A stretch of DNA of 64,000 bases from Ligustrum vulgare. Lineage: Eukaryota; Streptophyta; Magnoliopsida; Lamiales; Oleaceae. Both the position numbers and the translations under genes were made by a program. The DNA lies in NCBI GenBank assembly GCA_963555705.1, contig OY743189.1, forward strand, positions 3,241,501-3,305,500. The letters are read 5' to 3'. How positions within the stretch are numbered: the first letter of the stretch is position 1; every line of letters starts with the position of its first letter. The notes under the pieces are model-generated. The model searched no databases, had not been told where the DNA came from, and saw nothing but the letters and a program-made list of their open reading frames with translations. Of this stretch, positions 1 to 9,928 are shown one piece after another.

Positions 1-1061
1 CCTTTCATAAAAACATACTTACTTTTCATAAAAACATAAGATATACTTACCTTTTAAAAGATTAAAATGAAGTGTAGTAGTAAATGGACCAAAACTTTCT
101 TGACCACCTTGAATTTCTCTTACTTGTGGATTTTGTCAAGAGATTGGAAATAAGTGTATATGTGTAGAGTTGTGTGTAAAAGAGATGGGTTTAAATAGAT
201 GTATAAAGTTGGCATATTGTAAACATAATCATTCAATTCTATTAATTTTAACACATCCTTTTCTTAAAGTAAAGCACCATTCATATACTTTTCCATATTT
301 ATACAAATATTATGCTCTTCATGATTACATATAATGGAGTCTTATCAACCATTCATATATTTTTCCATATTTATACAAATATTATGCTCTTCATGATTAC
401 ATATAATGGAGTCTTATCAACCATTCATATACTTTTCCATATTTATACAAATATTATGCTCTTCATGATTACATATAATGGAATCTTATCAACCATTCAT
501 ATACTTTTCCATATTTATACAAATATTATGCTCTTCATGATTACATATAATGGAGTCTATAATTCATTCATATACTTTTTCATATTTATACAAATATTAT
601 GCTCTTCATGATTACATATAATGGAGTATATAATTCATTCATATACTTTTCCATATTTATACAAATATTATGCTCTTCATGATTACATATAATGGAGTAT
701 ATAATTCATTCATATACTTTTCCATATTTATTAAATTAAGATTCTCATAATTATTATATATAATGGAACCTCTCATGCTTGCATATATTTTCTTAATTTC
801 AATAATAAAAATAATTTTTGTATAAATAAATATTGGGATAACATTGAATTAAGTACTTGGACTTAATATACTTTAAATCAAGAGAATGGAGATATTTTTA
901 GAAATTCGGAATTTAATTTAAAATCGAACGATCTCGATTATTTCTTGACTTGGCTATACGAATACGTCGTGGCGTTAACTTAATAAAAATGGGTGAAATA
1001 GTAGCGACACGATTTTCTATTAAAATAATTATTAATCGCGTAAAAATTCTTGGTCGCTACA
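1..1061 (-). mobile_element. B-family LTR, reverse orientation, cut by window edge
   Basis: This stretch is the reverse complement of the first ~0.9-1 kb of the LTR that begins at 2026. The LTR start (TGTAGCGACC) lies at 1061 and reads leftward off the window. The bases beyond 1061 do not resemble the polypurine tract found before the B 3' LTR, so this is either the 5' LTR of a minus-strand B element or a solo LTR. Bases 1-59 are the beginning of the 98-bp array described for 2892-3605. The far end and target duplication (expected ATTGG) are outside the window. Confidence 0.85.
281..766 (-). repeat. 71-72 bp tandem array inside B LTR
   Basis: About seven imperfect copies of a 71-72 bp AT-rich unit, the same unit found at 2321-2675 and 7986-8483 but reversed. 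The unit contains the phrase ATCATGAAGAGCATAATA in LTR orientation. An open frame across it (312-611) is a by-product of the 72-bp periodicity and is not taken as a gene. Confidence 0.85.
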
Positions 1062-1439
1062 ATTGGGATAGGTCAATGATTTATTTATGAAATACTTGGT
1101 TAAAATATTGTTCTTATGATAATTTTGAAAGCATGGATTTTTTTAGTTAGTACCTTGGCTTTAGTTTTAAGATGAGTGTATGATGCTGAATATTTGATTA
1201 CAATATATAAGTATGAGTTACAGGAGTTAAGTTAATCTTCCAATTTTAAAAGAAATGTCAGCATGTTCAGAAAGGATTTCGTTTGTGAATCTTTCCAGAA
1301 AGATTCTTTCAAAGTTTTAGTATTTCTACTGTATATTTTGGTATGGATGTCAAGTTTCAATAATTCTGGATTACAAAGTCTTATTCTGGTCAATCTTCTT
1401 GATTTTAGTTTTAAGAATGTGATCAATCAATATATATAT
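1062..1439. other. unassigned AT-rich stretch
   Basis: No convincing gene or repeat is seen. It sits between the reversed B LTR and recognisable integrase sequence, so it may be strongly decayed pol of element A. Confidence 0.4.
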
Positions 1440-2025
1440 TAAGGCTTAGACGTTAGAATAGATCCTGTGAAAGGCTGGAAATAGAAAGTTAGTGAATGGA
1501 TTCATAAGTGGGATAATGTCGGTTGATGATCTCTTACAACAAAAAACTATCAAATTTCGATCCGTATTGAGTACTATACGATAGGAAATGTAGATTGCCA
1601 GTTCATTGGGATGAAGTAGGAGAAAGAAGATTATTGGGTCCAGAAATAGTACAGCAGACAACTGAAGTTGTTGGAAAGAGTTGTCAGTGGATGAAAATTG
1701 CACAAAGTAGACAAAAAGAGCTATGTAGACAGAAGAAGAAAATCATTAGAATTCGTTGCATGTGATATGATCTTTTGAAGGTAGCTCCTATGAAAGGAGT
1801 TATGAGATTCGGAAAGAAATGAAAGTTAAGCCTATGTTTTGTCGACCCTTTTGGAATTCTTGAAAGGGATGGGTGACCTAGCTTATCGGGTTGCATTTTC
1901 ACCAGCGCTATCGGGTGTGCACAATGTTTTTCATGCATCAATGTTGACGAAGTATATTTCGGATTCCTCCCATAGTCTCAGTTATGAGTCATTAGATCTT
2001 TGTGAGGATCTGACTTATGAGGAGT
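1440..2025 (+). pseudogene. decayed integrase C-terminal half, element A (part 1)
   Basis: With frameshifts and stops, this reads as the end of a Tekay/Del-type integrase. Visible pieces are the LYDRKCRLPVHWDEVGE block (about 1572-1622), an AQSRQK block (about 1697-1716), a PMKGVMRFGKK block (about 1786-1820), and a final clean stretch at 1839-2025 with LAYRVAFSPALSGVHNVFH. Established family knowledge places these blocks at the integrase C-terminus of plant chromoviruses. The reading frame is interrupted at 2025 by element B and resumes at 9730. It is a dead fragment; upstream RT and gag are not seen. Confidence 0.8.
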
Positions 2026-2320
2026 TGTAGCGACCAAGAATTTTTACGCGATTAATAATTATTTTAATAGAAAATCGTGTCGCTACTATTTCACCCATTT
2101 TTATTAAGTTAACGCCACGACGTATTCGTATAGCCAAATCAAGAAATAATCGAGATCGTTCGATTTTAAATTAAATTCCGAATTTCTAAAAATATTTCCA
2201 TTCTCTTGATTTAAAGTATATTAAGTCCAAGTACTTAATTCAATGTTATCCCAATATTTATTTATACAAAAATTATTTTTATTATTGAAATTAAGAAAAT
2301 ATATGCAAGCATGAGAGGTT

Positions 2321-2675
2321 CCATTATATGTAATCATGAAGAGCATAATATTTGTATAAATATGGAAAAGTATATGAATGATTTATATACTCCATTATAT
2401 ATAATCATGAAGAGCATAATAATTGTATAAATATGGAAAAGTATATGAATGGTTGATAGACTCCATTATATGTAATCATGAAGAGCATAATAATTGTATA
2501 AATATGGAAAAGTATACGAATGATTTATATACTCCATTATATATAATCATGAAGAGCATAATAATTGTATAAATATGGAAAAGTATATGAATGATTGATA
2601 GACTCCATTATATATAATCATGAAGAGCATATTATTTGTATAAATATGGAAAAGTATATGAATGGTGCTTTACTT
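2321..2675 (+). repeat. 71-bp tandem array, five copies
   Basis: Units begin CCATTATAT at 2321, 2392, 2463, 2534 and 2605. Differences between copies are mostly in a short segment alternating GATTTATATACT and GGTTGATAGACT. The array lies upstream of the TATA-like box, hence in U3. Confidence 0.95.
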
Positions 2676-2744
2676 TAAGAAAATGATGTGTTAAAATTAA
2701 TAAAATTGAATGATTATGTTTACAATATGCCAACTTAATACATC

Positions 2745-2752
2745 TATTTAAA
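2745..2752 (+). promoter_or_regulatory. TATA-like box of B LTR
   Basis: TATTTAAA followed about 20 bp later by a pyrimidine/CA-rich stretch (ACACACAACTCTACAC), the usual look of a plant LTR promoter. The equivalent in the 3' LTR is 8553-8560. Transcription start is inferred, not seen. Confidence 0.55.
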
Positions 2753-2891
2753 CCCATCTCTTTTACACACAACTCTACACATATACACTTATTTCCAACC
2801 TCTTGACAAAATCCACAAGTAAGAGAAATTCAAGGTGGTCAAGAAAGTTTTGGTCCATTTACTACTACACTTCATTTTAATCTTTTAAAAG

Positions 2892-3605
2892 GTAAGTATA
2901 TCTTATGTTTTTATGAAAAGTAAGTATGTTTTTATGAAAGGTAAATACACCTTATGTTTTTATGAAAAGTAAGTATGTTTTTATGACAAGTAAGTATATC
3001 TTATGTTTTTATGAAAAGTAAGTATGTTTTTATGAAAGGTAAATACACCTTATGTTTTTATGAAAAGTAAGTATGTTTTTATGACAAGTAAGTATATCTT
3101 ATGTTTTTATGAAAAGTAAGTATGTTTTTATGAAAGGTAAATACACCTTATGTTTTTATGAAAAGTAAGTATGTTTTTATGACAAGTAAGTATATCTTAT
3201 GTTTTTATGAAAAGTAAGTATGTTTTTATGAAAGGTAAATACACCTTATGTTTTTATGAAAAGTAAGTATGTTTTTATGACAAGTAAGTATATCTTATGT
3301 TTTTATGAAAAGTAAGTATGTTTTTATGAAAGGTAAATACACCTTATGTTTTTATGAAAAGTAAGTATGTTTTTATGACAAGTAAGTATATCTTATGTTT
3401 TTATGAAAAGTAAGTATGTTTTTATGAAAGGTAAATACACCTTATGTTTTTATGAAAAGTAAGTATGTTTTTATGACAAGTAAGTATATCTTATGTTTTT
3501 ATGAAAAGTAAGTATGTTTTTATGAAAGGTAAATACACCTTATGTTTTTATGAAAAGTAAGTATGTTTTTATGACAAGTAAGTATATCTTATGTTTTTAT
3601 GAAAA
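2892..3605 (+). repeat. 98-bp tandem array made of GTAAGTAT donor-like motifs
   Basis: Seven full 98-bp units plus a 28-bp partial copy. Each unit is two related ~49-bp halves (28+21) and contains GTAAGTAT at offsets 0, 28 and 77 and GTAAATAC at 49, giving about 22 perfect GTAAGTAT octamers. The first is preceded by AAAAG, so it reads AG|GTAAGTAT, the plant 5' splice-site consensus. It lies downstream of the TATA-like box, so it would be transcribed in the leader. Confidence 0.95.
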
Positions 3606-4119
3606 TGTTTGGATCATTGCTATGAAATCAATCTCACAAGATTGTTATGGGTTCCATATGATATGTTTATGATTATACTAAGGGGACCGGAGTTTAGTAG
3701 CGCTACACATAAGAATTCTTGCCATTTAAGTTCGGTAAAATTCTTGTGTCTCCCTATGTTTATGAGTATTTCGATCCTATCCTATGTTATGATGAAAATG
3801 ATCCATATGCTTTCAAAAGAAAATTTATGCTTGGTATACTTACTGGGATTTTATAAATCTCACTCCACGATATTTACCATTTTCAGATAATTGAAGGTTC
3901 GAGGCGGTCAACATGGAAGTGGCAAAAGTGGTTAAGATTGATGAGATAATTATGTTGAACTTTATGTAAGAAAATTATGTTCTATTTTTATTCACAAATA
4001 AAATTATGGGATTCTAATTATTCTTTTGAATAATTTTACATTACTATTTAAGTCTCGATAATATGATATGAGTCACTTTTAGTGGCACTCGAATGGTCGA
4101 GAATTCGGGTCGTCACAGT

Positions 4120-4131
4120 TGGTATCAGAGC
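4120..4131 (+). other. primer binding site, element B
   Basis: TGGTATCAGAGC, complementary to the 3' end of initiator tRNA-Met, two bases after the LTR end. Confidence 0.9.
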
Positions 4132-4343
4132 AAAGAGTTTTAAAAACGATTCTGTAGATTTTTGAAATTTTATTTCTTTAAAAAAAAAAAAAAAATCACT
4201 ATTCACGTGAACAGTAAAACGACGTGCTATTCATGATGAACAGTGAACGAAATCACTATTCATTATAAAAAAAAAAAATTGAATTTTCACATGTCAAGTA
4301 TGGTTATGATTTTGAAAAGCATGATGAAATTTGATGTGCGAAT

Positions 4344-4400
4344 TTCAAGGACAAAATTCATTTTAAGCAAGGGAGTTTGTAATGTCCTGAAAATTTTATG
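4344..4400 (+). other. relic PPT/LTR junction inside element B
   Basis: AATTTCAAGGACAAAATT, a short purine run and TTTGTAATGTCCTG closely parallel the hairpin, PPT and LTR start at 7655-7700 and 9890-9940. It looks like the 3' end and LTR beginning (TG at 4378) of another Tekay-like element captured in the B interior. I cannot see where that LTR would end. Confidence 0.5.
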
Positions 4401-5029
4401 AAATATAATTAGTTAGTGATATGATGTTTATATTGATGTCTTTGATAAATTTCTAGAAGTTCGGGGACTAAAGGAAAAATAAGATTTGACGATAAATTTT
4501 ATTTGGGTTAAGTTATTAATTATTGATGGGGAGATAATTACTATATCGATATTGGATTTGTTTTGAAGACTGTGATTAATTAGGAATTATGATTCAAGAA
4601 AATGTTGATTTGGATACAACCACATTAAATTATTGTTGATTAAAGGAAAATAAGATTATATGAAATATTTTAACTCATCACTCTACTATGTCACTCTCCA
4701 CGTATTGACTCCTCGAACCAGGTATGTTATATGCTTTGCAAGTCATTTACGATTTTATTAAGACATGTTAAGTATGAAATCTTCATATGTTATGAATCTT
4801 TATGTGTTACACATAATATACATGTCAAGTATGATATAAATTGATAGAAGACTCAATTTTTTTATTCTTTTCAATGTAGAATCATGAGACAGAGAGGATA
4901 TTTATATGAATTTTGGTGCATATTAAGCTTAGTAAGATTGACTCAATTAGAAATTAAGTTGGGTTGTAACTTTTGCCCAAAATATATGGAATAATATATT
5001 AAACAAACAAAATTAATAATGAATTCGTA
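4401..5029. other. B interior, no coding signal
   Basis: AT-rich sequence without long frames; possibly the body of the captured LTR starting at 4378. Confidence 0.4.
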
Positions 5030-5213
5030 CAATAATTTATCCCTTTATCACTACCTTTGTGTAAAAACAAGGGAAAAACTGTGGATGGTTATTAGTACTT
5101 CCTCTTCAAGTTTCAATTTTCGGTTCAATAATTTATCCCTTTATCACTACCTTTGCTTAAAAGCAAGGAAAAACTGTGGATGATTATTGGTACCACTCTT
5201 CAAGTTTCAATTC
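5030..5213 (+). repeat. 96-bp tandem duplication in B interior
   Basis: Two diverged copies (5030-5125 and 5126-5213) beginning CAATAATTTATCCCTTTATC and ending near CAAGTTTCAATT. A run of A follows. No coding potential seen. Confidence 0.85.
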
Positions 5214-6061
5214 TGAAAAAAAAAAATCGGAAAGAAAAGAAAGAAAGAGAACGGGTGTTGAGCATAATGGGAATAATATGACTTAAGAATGATTTTCAAA
5301 ATAATTGTTGTCCTTGAGTTTAGAAATGATGAACCTTAAATGGACTTTGCATAATTGATTTTAGACATGACACTAAGTATGAGAAGTCAACAGAAATGAT
5401 TAGAAATATGTTCAGATTATCTATCATTTAGATTTAATGAGAAATAGCGAGCCAATTTTATGAAGTTTTATGAGATGTTAAGATTATAAGTGGTTTTAAT
5501 GAGACTTTTATGAGAAGCATTATGAAGTTAGAGATTTAAAGATTTGGTTATTGGGAATTAAGTAATGGATATTATGTTGAGTAAGTGAATTATGCCTCTA
5601 TATTGAAGAGAAATTTATTATGAACTTTGGCCTTGTGATTAAATTTTGGGAATATGATTTATGACTTATAAATATAAGTATGAGTAATCTTTTGAGCCAA
5701 TTAAGGTATGGAAGGAAGTGATATTGTGATATTGAAAAATATGATTTGAAATTGTTATGTTGAGGAATTATGAATTGAATTATGGGATATTTTTTTGATG
5801 ATATTGAAGTGTTGGAATCGTTTTCAATATTTTTAGATCGTTGTGATCAAATGTGGAGTTATTTATTATTGTGAGTTATGAAGTATGCTTATGGTTTGGG
5901 ATAAGTCCAAATTACAAGGGAGACTTTGTCCAGAATTTTATCATTTGGAATTAAGAGCATGATATGATAAGCATCCACTAAAGGAATTAAGGTTAGACAT
6001 GCAAGTTCATTTACATCACAAACGAGATTTAGTAGATGATAGCAGAGATTTTATTATTTTC
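5214..6061. other. B interior, no coding signal
   Basis: Rich in ATTATGA-type words with no sustained frame on either strand. Nothing recognisable was found between the 96-bp repeats and the LOG region. Confidence 0.4.
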
Positions 6062-6154
6062 TCATAAGGAGAACATACAAAGAGTCACACTGGAAAAGAA
6101 ATACATGAAACACGCAAAAGCAAAAGAAAGCAACATGGGAAATTCCTCAAATTG

Positions 6155-6365
6155 AGAGATGTGTTTCCGGAGTAGCCGTATCCTACCACCTCTGACCTTT
6201 TGAGGAAATAAAGAAACCTTCAAAGATGTGTGTTTCGAGAGTAAGAATACTCCGTAATCTACCACCTGGAACCTTTGAGGTACACACAAGATTTAAACAT
6301 TAAGGAAATCCTAGGAAATTAGAGGGGTGTCTCGAGAGTAAGAATACTCTGTACTCTACCCCCAC
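6155..6365 (-). repeat. three degenerate repeats downstream of the LOG-like stop codon
   Basis: Three copies of a motif containing GTGTTTCGAGAGTAAGAATACTCCGTA...CTACCACC, at about 6160, 6227 and 6325. The core GAGTAAGAATACTC is an inverted repeat (GAGTA/TACTC), intact in the second and third copies. In the antisense transcript these lie just 3' of the LOG-like frame, so they would sit in its 3' untranslated region. A 75-codon frame here (6062-6289) is not considered a gene. Confidence 0.65.
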
Positions 6366-6377
6366 CTATTCTAAGAT

Positions 6378-7031
6378 TCATAAAGTTAAGTTTACATTAA
6401 CCGGACTCCATTTTCGCTTGATTCCCCTTCCTTGCGACCAATCTATCTTAACCCCTGCTGGATCTTGTATTGAGATATATGACTGCAGCTTATCCAGTAG
6501 TTCATCAATAGTAGGAGCAGAAATAAGAAGCCTTCTGGAAAATGGAGAGATGAATCCCTGTTCCACAGCATAATCAAGAAAGGTTAACAAACCATCAAAG
6601 AAATTGTTAACATTCAGAAGCCCAATAGGCTTAGTATGGAGATCTAGTTGAGCCCACGAGGTAATGTTAAAGATTTCTTCTAAGGTACCAAAACCTCCGG
6701 GCAGGGCTATAAAGGCATCAGAACCATATAGCATACAAGTTATGCGTTCATGGATGGATAAGGTTTGAACTTCATGCCCTCGTGTTTTGCCTGCAACATC
6801 TACCAAAGGGACAGGTATGACACCGATTACTTTTGATTTCTCTGCAAGAGCAGATTGGGAAACACAACCCATTAGACCACTGCTACCACCCCCATACACA
6901 AGAGTGATACCTTTTTCCCCCAGTTTCTTTCCAAGATCTACGGCCGCTTCTAGATAACTGAAGCCTTTCCCCACTTTTGATCCACAAAATACACAAATAG
7001 TTTTGATCTGTCGAAGTTTTGGTGCTTCCAT
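6378..7031 (-). CDS. LOG-family cytokinin riboside 5'-monophosphate phosphoribohydrolase-like, intronless copy
   Basis: A full-length 217-residue frame. Known LOG enzymes release active cytokinin base from cytokinin riboside monophosphates in the cytosol in one step. Visible hallmarks: VFCGS near residues 14-18, the nucleotide-binding GGGSSGLMG at 47-55, HER at 94-96 (the conserved arginine), and the family signature PGGFGTLEE at 111-119 with its catalytic glutamate. Length matches plant LOG proteins. The usual HERKA reads HERIT here, so it is a divergent subtype. The C-terminus ends in a basic tail from about residue 200. Plant LOG genes normally have several introns; this copy has none and lies antisense inside element B, so it is probably a captured cDNA. 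No poly(A) trace is visible. Whether it is expressed or catalytic is unknown. It could also be a frozen passenger, but the frame is undamaged. Confidence 0.9.
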   Translation of the reverse strand: MEAPKLRQIKTICVFCGSKVGKGFSYLEAAVDLGKKLGEKGITLVYGGGSSGLMGCVSQSALAEKSKVIGVIPVPLVDVAGKTRGHEVQTLSIHERITCMLYGSDAFIALPGGFGTLEEIFNITSWAQLDLHTKPIGLLNVNNFFDGLLTFLDYAVEQGFISPFSRRLLISAPTIDELLDKLQSYISIQDPAGVKIDWSQGRGIKRKWSPVNVNLTL

Positions 7032-7654
7032 CTTTGATAGTATAGAAGAGAAAACTTACGAAGAAGATGTGATTTTAGGAATACCTTACGGGAAATGTTA
7101 TGATATTTGAGTTAAGAATTTTAATTATTTGGGAGACATTTGTTTATTGAATTTTGCAGAAATTTTGGGTTACAAATATTGGAAAGATAAACTGATGATT
7201 ATGTTGATATGTGAATAACATGTTTGGGTATATTACATAGAGAATATTCAGGTAATCGTTTTAATTATTTTGGGATATTTGGTGATAAGAAGGAATGACA
7301 AATTATTATGGTATGATATGTTAGTAAAGATTTATTGAAATTTTAGAGATATTAATACGAATATTTGAGGTCACATGATACGATGATAAATGACAAGTTA
7401 CATGAATACTACAAGATATGATGGAATATCACATACGATTGGGAATTTTCATTTTGATTCAGAAGAATTTATGAGTAGACATATGTCTATTATTGATAGA
7501 AAAGTCCATGTCTTAAGAAAACAAATTGATGCATTTAGTCAAAGTCCAGTGGGTTAAATATGGTTGGGTTAAATATGGTAGCGATGATGCTACATAAGAA
7601 GAAGAAGAAGAGATTCTGATTAAGTGTTCAGAAATCATAAGATCAAGTAAGATT
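7032..7654. other. B interior between LOG-like start and PPT
   Basis: No protein signal. The first ~50 bases would be the 5' untranslated region of the antisense frame. Ends in an AAGAAGAAGAAGAAGAG run (about 7600) near the PPT. Confidence 0.4.
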
Positions 7655-7689
7655 AATTTCGAGGACGAAATTATTTTAAGGGGGTAAGT
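7655..7689 (+). promoter_or_regulatory. hairpin plus polypurine tract, element B
   Basis: AATTTCGAGGACGAAATT (7655-7672) can fold as a 7-bp stem with an AGGA loop. It is followed by AAGGGGG and the 3' LTR at 7691. The tract is the expected plus-strand primer. Confidence 0.8.
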
Positions 7690-7985
7690 TTGTAGCGACC
7701 AAGAATTTTTACGCGATTAATAATTATTTTAATAGAAAATCGTGTCGCTACTATTTCACCCATTTTTATTAAGTTAACGCCACGACGTATTCGTATAGCC
7801 AAATCAAGAAATAATCGAGATCGTTCGATTTTAAATTAAATTCCGAATTTCTAAAAATATTTCCATTCTCTTGATTTAAAGTATATTAAGTCCAAGTACT
7901 TAATTCAATGTTATCCCAATATTTATTTATACAAAAATTATTTTTATTATTGAAATTAAGAAAATATATGCAAGCATGAGAGGTT

Positions 7986-8483
7986 CCATTATATGTAATC
8001 ATGAAGAGCATAATATTTGTATAAATATGGAAAAGTATATGAATGATTTATATACTCCATTATATATAATCATGAAGAGCATAATAATTGTATAAATATG
8101 GAAAAGTATATGAATGGTTGATAGACTCCATTATATGTAATCATGAAGAGCATAATATTTGTATAAATATGGAAAAGTATATGAATGAATTATATACTCC
8201 ATTATATATAATCATGAAGAGCATAATATTTGTATAAATATGGAAAAGTATATGAATGATTGATAAGACTCCATTATATGTAATCATGAAGAGCATAATA
8301 TTTGTATAAATATGGAAAAGTATATGAATGATTTATATACTCCATTATATATAATCATGAAGAGCATAATAATTGTATAAATATGGAAAAGTATATGAAT
8401 GATTGATAGACTCCATTATATATAATCATGAAGAGCATATTATTTGTATAAATATGGAAAAGTATATGAATGGTGCTTTACTT
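7986..8483 (+). repeat. 71-72 bp tandem array, seven copies
   Basis: Same unit as 2321-2675, two copies more. One unit has an extra A (GATAAGACTCC) and is 72 bp long. Confidence 0.95.
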
Positions 8484-8699
8484 TAAGAAAATGATGTGTT
8501 AAAATTAATAAAATTGAATGATTATGTTTACAATATGCCAACTTTATACATCTATTTAAACCCATCTCTTTTACACACAACTCTACACATATACACTTAT
8601 TTCCAACCTCTTGACAAAATCCACAAGTAAGAGAAATTCAAGGTGGTCAAGAAAGTTTTGGTCCATTTACTACTACACTTCATTTTAATCTTTTAAAAG

Positions 8700-9217
8700 G
8701 TAAGTATATCTTATGTTTTTATGAAAAGTAAGTATGTTTTTATGAAAGGTAAATACACCTTATGTTTTTATGAAAAGTAAGTATGTTTTTATGACAAGTA
8801 AGTATATCTTATGTTTTTATGAAAAGTAAGTATGTTTTTATGAAAGGTAAATACACCTTATGTTTTTATGAAAAGTAAGTATGTTTTTATGACAAGTAAG
8901 TATATCTTATGTTTTTATGAAAAGTAAGTATGTTTTTATGAAAGGTAAATACACCTTATGTTTTTATGAAAAGTAAGTATGTTTTTATGACAAGTAAGTA
9001 TATCTTATGTTTTTATGAAAAGTAAGTATGTTTTTATGAAAGGTAAATACACCTTATGTTTTTATGAAAAGTAAGTATGTTTTTATGACAAGTAAGTATA
9101 TCTTATGTTTTTATGAAAAGTAAGTATGTTTTTATGAAAGGTAAATACACCTTATGTTTTTATGAAAAGTAAGTATGTTTTTATGACAAGTAAGTATATC
9201 TTATATTTTTATGAAAA
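8700..9217 (+). repeat. 98-bp GTAAGTAT array, five full copies
   Basis: Same unit as 2892-3605 with two fewer copies, about 16 GTAAGTAT octamers. The last copy has a single change (TTATATTTTT). Confidence 0.95.
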
Positions 9218-9729
9218 TGTTTGGATCATTGCTATGAAATCAATCTCACAAGATTGTTATGGGTTCCATATGATATGTTTATGATTATGCTAAGGGGACC
9301 GGAGTTTAGTAGCGCTACACATAAGAATTCTTGCCATTTAAGTTCGGTAAAATTCTTGTGTCTCCCTATGTTTATGAGTATTTCGATCCTATCCTATGTT
9401 ATGATGAAAATGATCCATATGCTTTCAAAAGAAAATTTATGCTTGGTATACTTACTGGGATTTTATAAATCTCACTCCACGATATTTACCATTTTCAGAT
9501 AATTGAAGGTTCGAGGCGGTCAACATGGAAGTGGCAAAAGTGGTTAAGATTGATGAGATAATTATGTTGAACTTTATGTAAGAAAATTATGTTCTATTTT
9601 TATTCACAAATAAAATTATGGGATTCTAATTATTCTTTTGAATAATTTTACATTACTATTTAAGTCTCGATAATATGATATGAGTCACTTTTAGTGGCAC
9701 TCGAATGGTCGAGAATTCGGGTCGTCACA

Positions 9730-9907
9730 GGAGTCACTTGTGAAAATCATAATGAAAGTAAATAAGGAACTTGGAAGAAAGAAGATTGTGTTAGTTAAGG
9801 TTCTTTGGAGGAATAATGCAGTAGAAGAGGCTACTTGAGAATGCAAAGACGAAATGCGTACTAAGTATCCACAAGTTTTGGTAAGTTTTAATTTCGAGGA
9901 CGAAATT
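9730..9907 (+). pseudogene. integrase C-terminal end, element A (part 2)
   Basis: Continuation of the frame broken at 2025 (TSD GGAGT repeated). Reads through a VLVKVLWRN block and VEEATWE, the conserved tail of Tekay-type integrases, with an in-frame TGA inside that region. Ends at the hairpin and PPT before the A LTR. Confidence 0.85.
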
Positions 9908-9928
9908 TCTTTTTAGGGGGTACGGAAT
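9890..9928 (+). promoter_or_regulatory. hairpin plus polypurine tract, element A
   Basis: AATTTCGAGGACGAAATT (9890-9907), identical to the B hairpin, followed by TTTTTAGGGGGTACGGAAT and the LTR start at 9929. Confidence 0.8.

Larger units (their letters stand above)
2026..4117 (+). repeat. 5' LTR of element B
   Basis: 2,092 bp, TGTAGCGACC...GGGTCGTCACA. Contains five 71-bp units (2321-2675), a TATA-like box (2745-2752) and seven 98-bp units (2892-3605). Its partner at 7691 has seven 71-bp units and five 98-bp units; these changes account for the 53-bp length difference. Confidence 0.95.
2026..9729 (+). mobile_element. Element B: LTR retrotransposon carrying an antisense LOG-like gene
   Basis: A complete 7,704-bp insertion: 5' LTR 2026-4117, tRNA-Met primer site 4120-4131, 3.57-kb internal region, hairpin plus polypurine tract 7655-7689, 3' LTR 7691-9729. 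It is flanked by a perfect 5-bp duplication GGAGT (2021-2025 and 9730-9734) and splits the A integrase frame. The LTRs look nearly identical outside repeat copy number; I see only scattered single-base differences, so the insertion is recent. No gag, protease, RT or integrase is visible, so it is non-autonomous. The only long open frame inside is the minus-strand LOG-like ORF at 6378-7031. The TTCGAGGACGAA hairpin before the PPT is shared with element A, suggesting a Tekay-type helper (inference). Confidence 0.95.
7691..9729 (+). repeat. 3' LTR of element B
   Basis: 2,039 bp, same ends as the 5' LTR. Holds seven 71-72 bp units (7986-8483) and five full 98-bp units (8700-9217). Confidence 0.95.

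Noticed and set aside
312..611. 99-codon frame with four near-identical 24-residue repeats
   Set aside because: It is the 71-72 bp LTR tandem array read in a frame kept open by the 72-bp units; no independent coding signal.
2892..3605. Regular repeats as a possible CRISPR array
   Set aside because: Units are directly adjacent with no variable spacers and the context is a plant LTR.
3609..3890. 93-codon frame present in both B LTRs (also 9221-9502)
   Set aside because: Its duplication only reflects LTR duplication. The protein resembles nothing I know and the frame lies in U5-like leader sequence; kept out as unsupported.
4120..4131. tRNA-like signal
   Set aside because: Only the 12-base complement of a tRNA 3' end is present (primer site); no tRNA gene structure was seen anywhere in the window.
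6062..6289. 75-codon minus-strand frame downstream of the LOG-like gene
   Set aside because: Spans the degenerate repeats and has no family resemblance; more likely 3' untranslated sequence.
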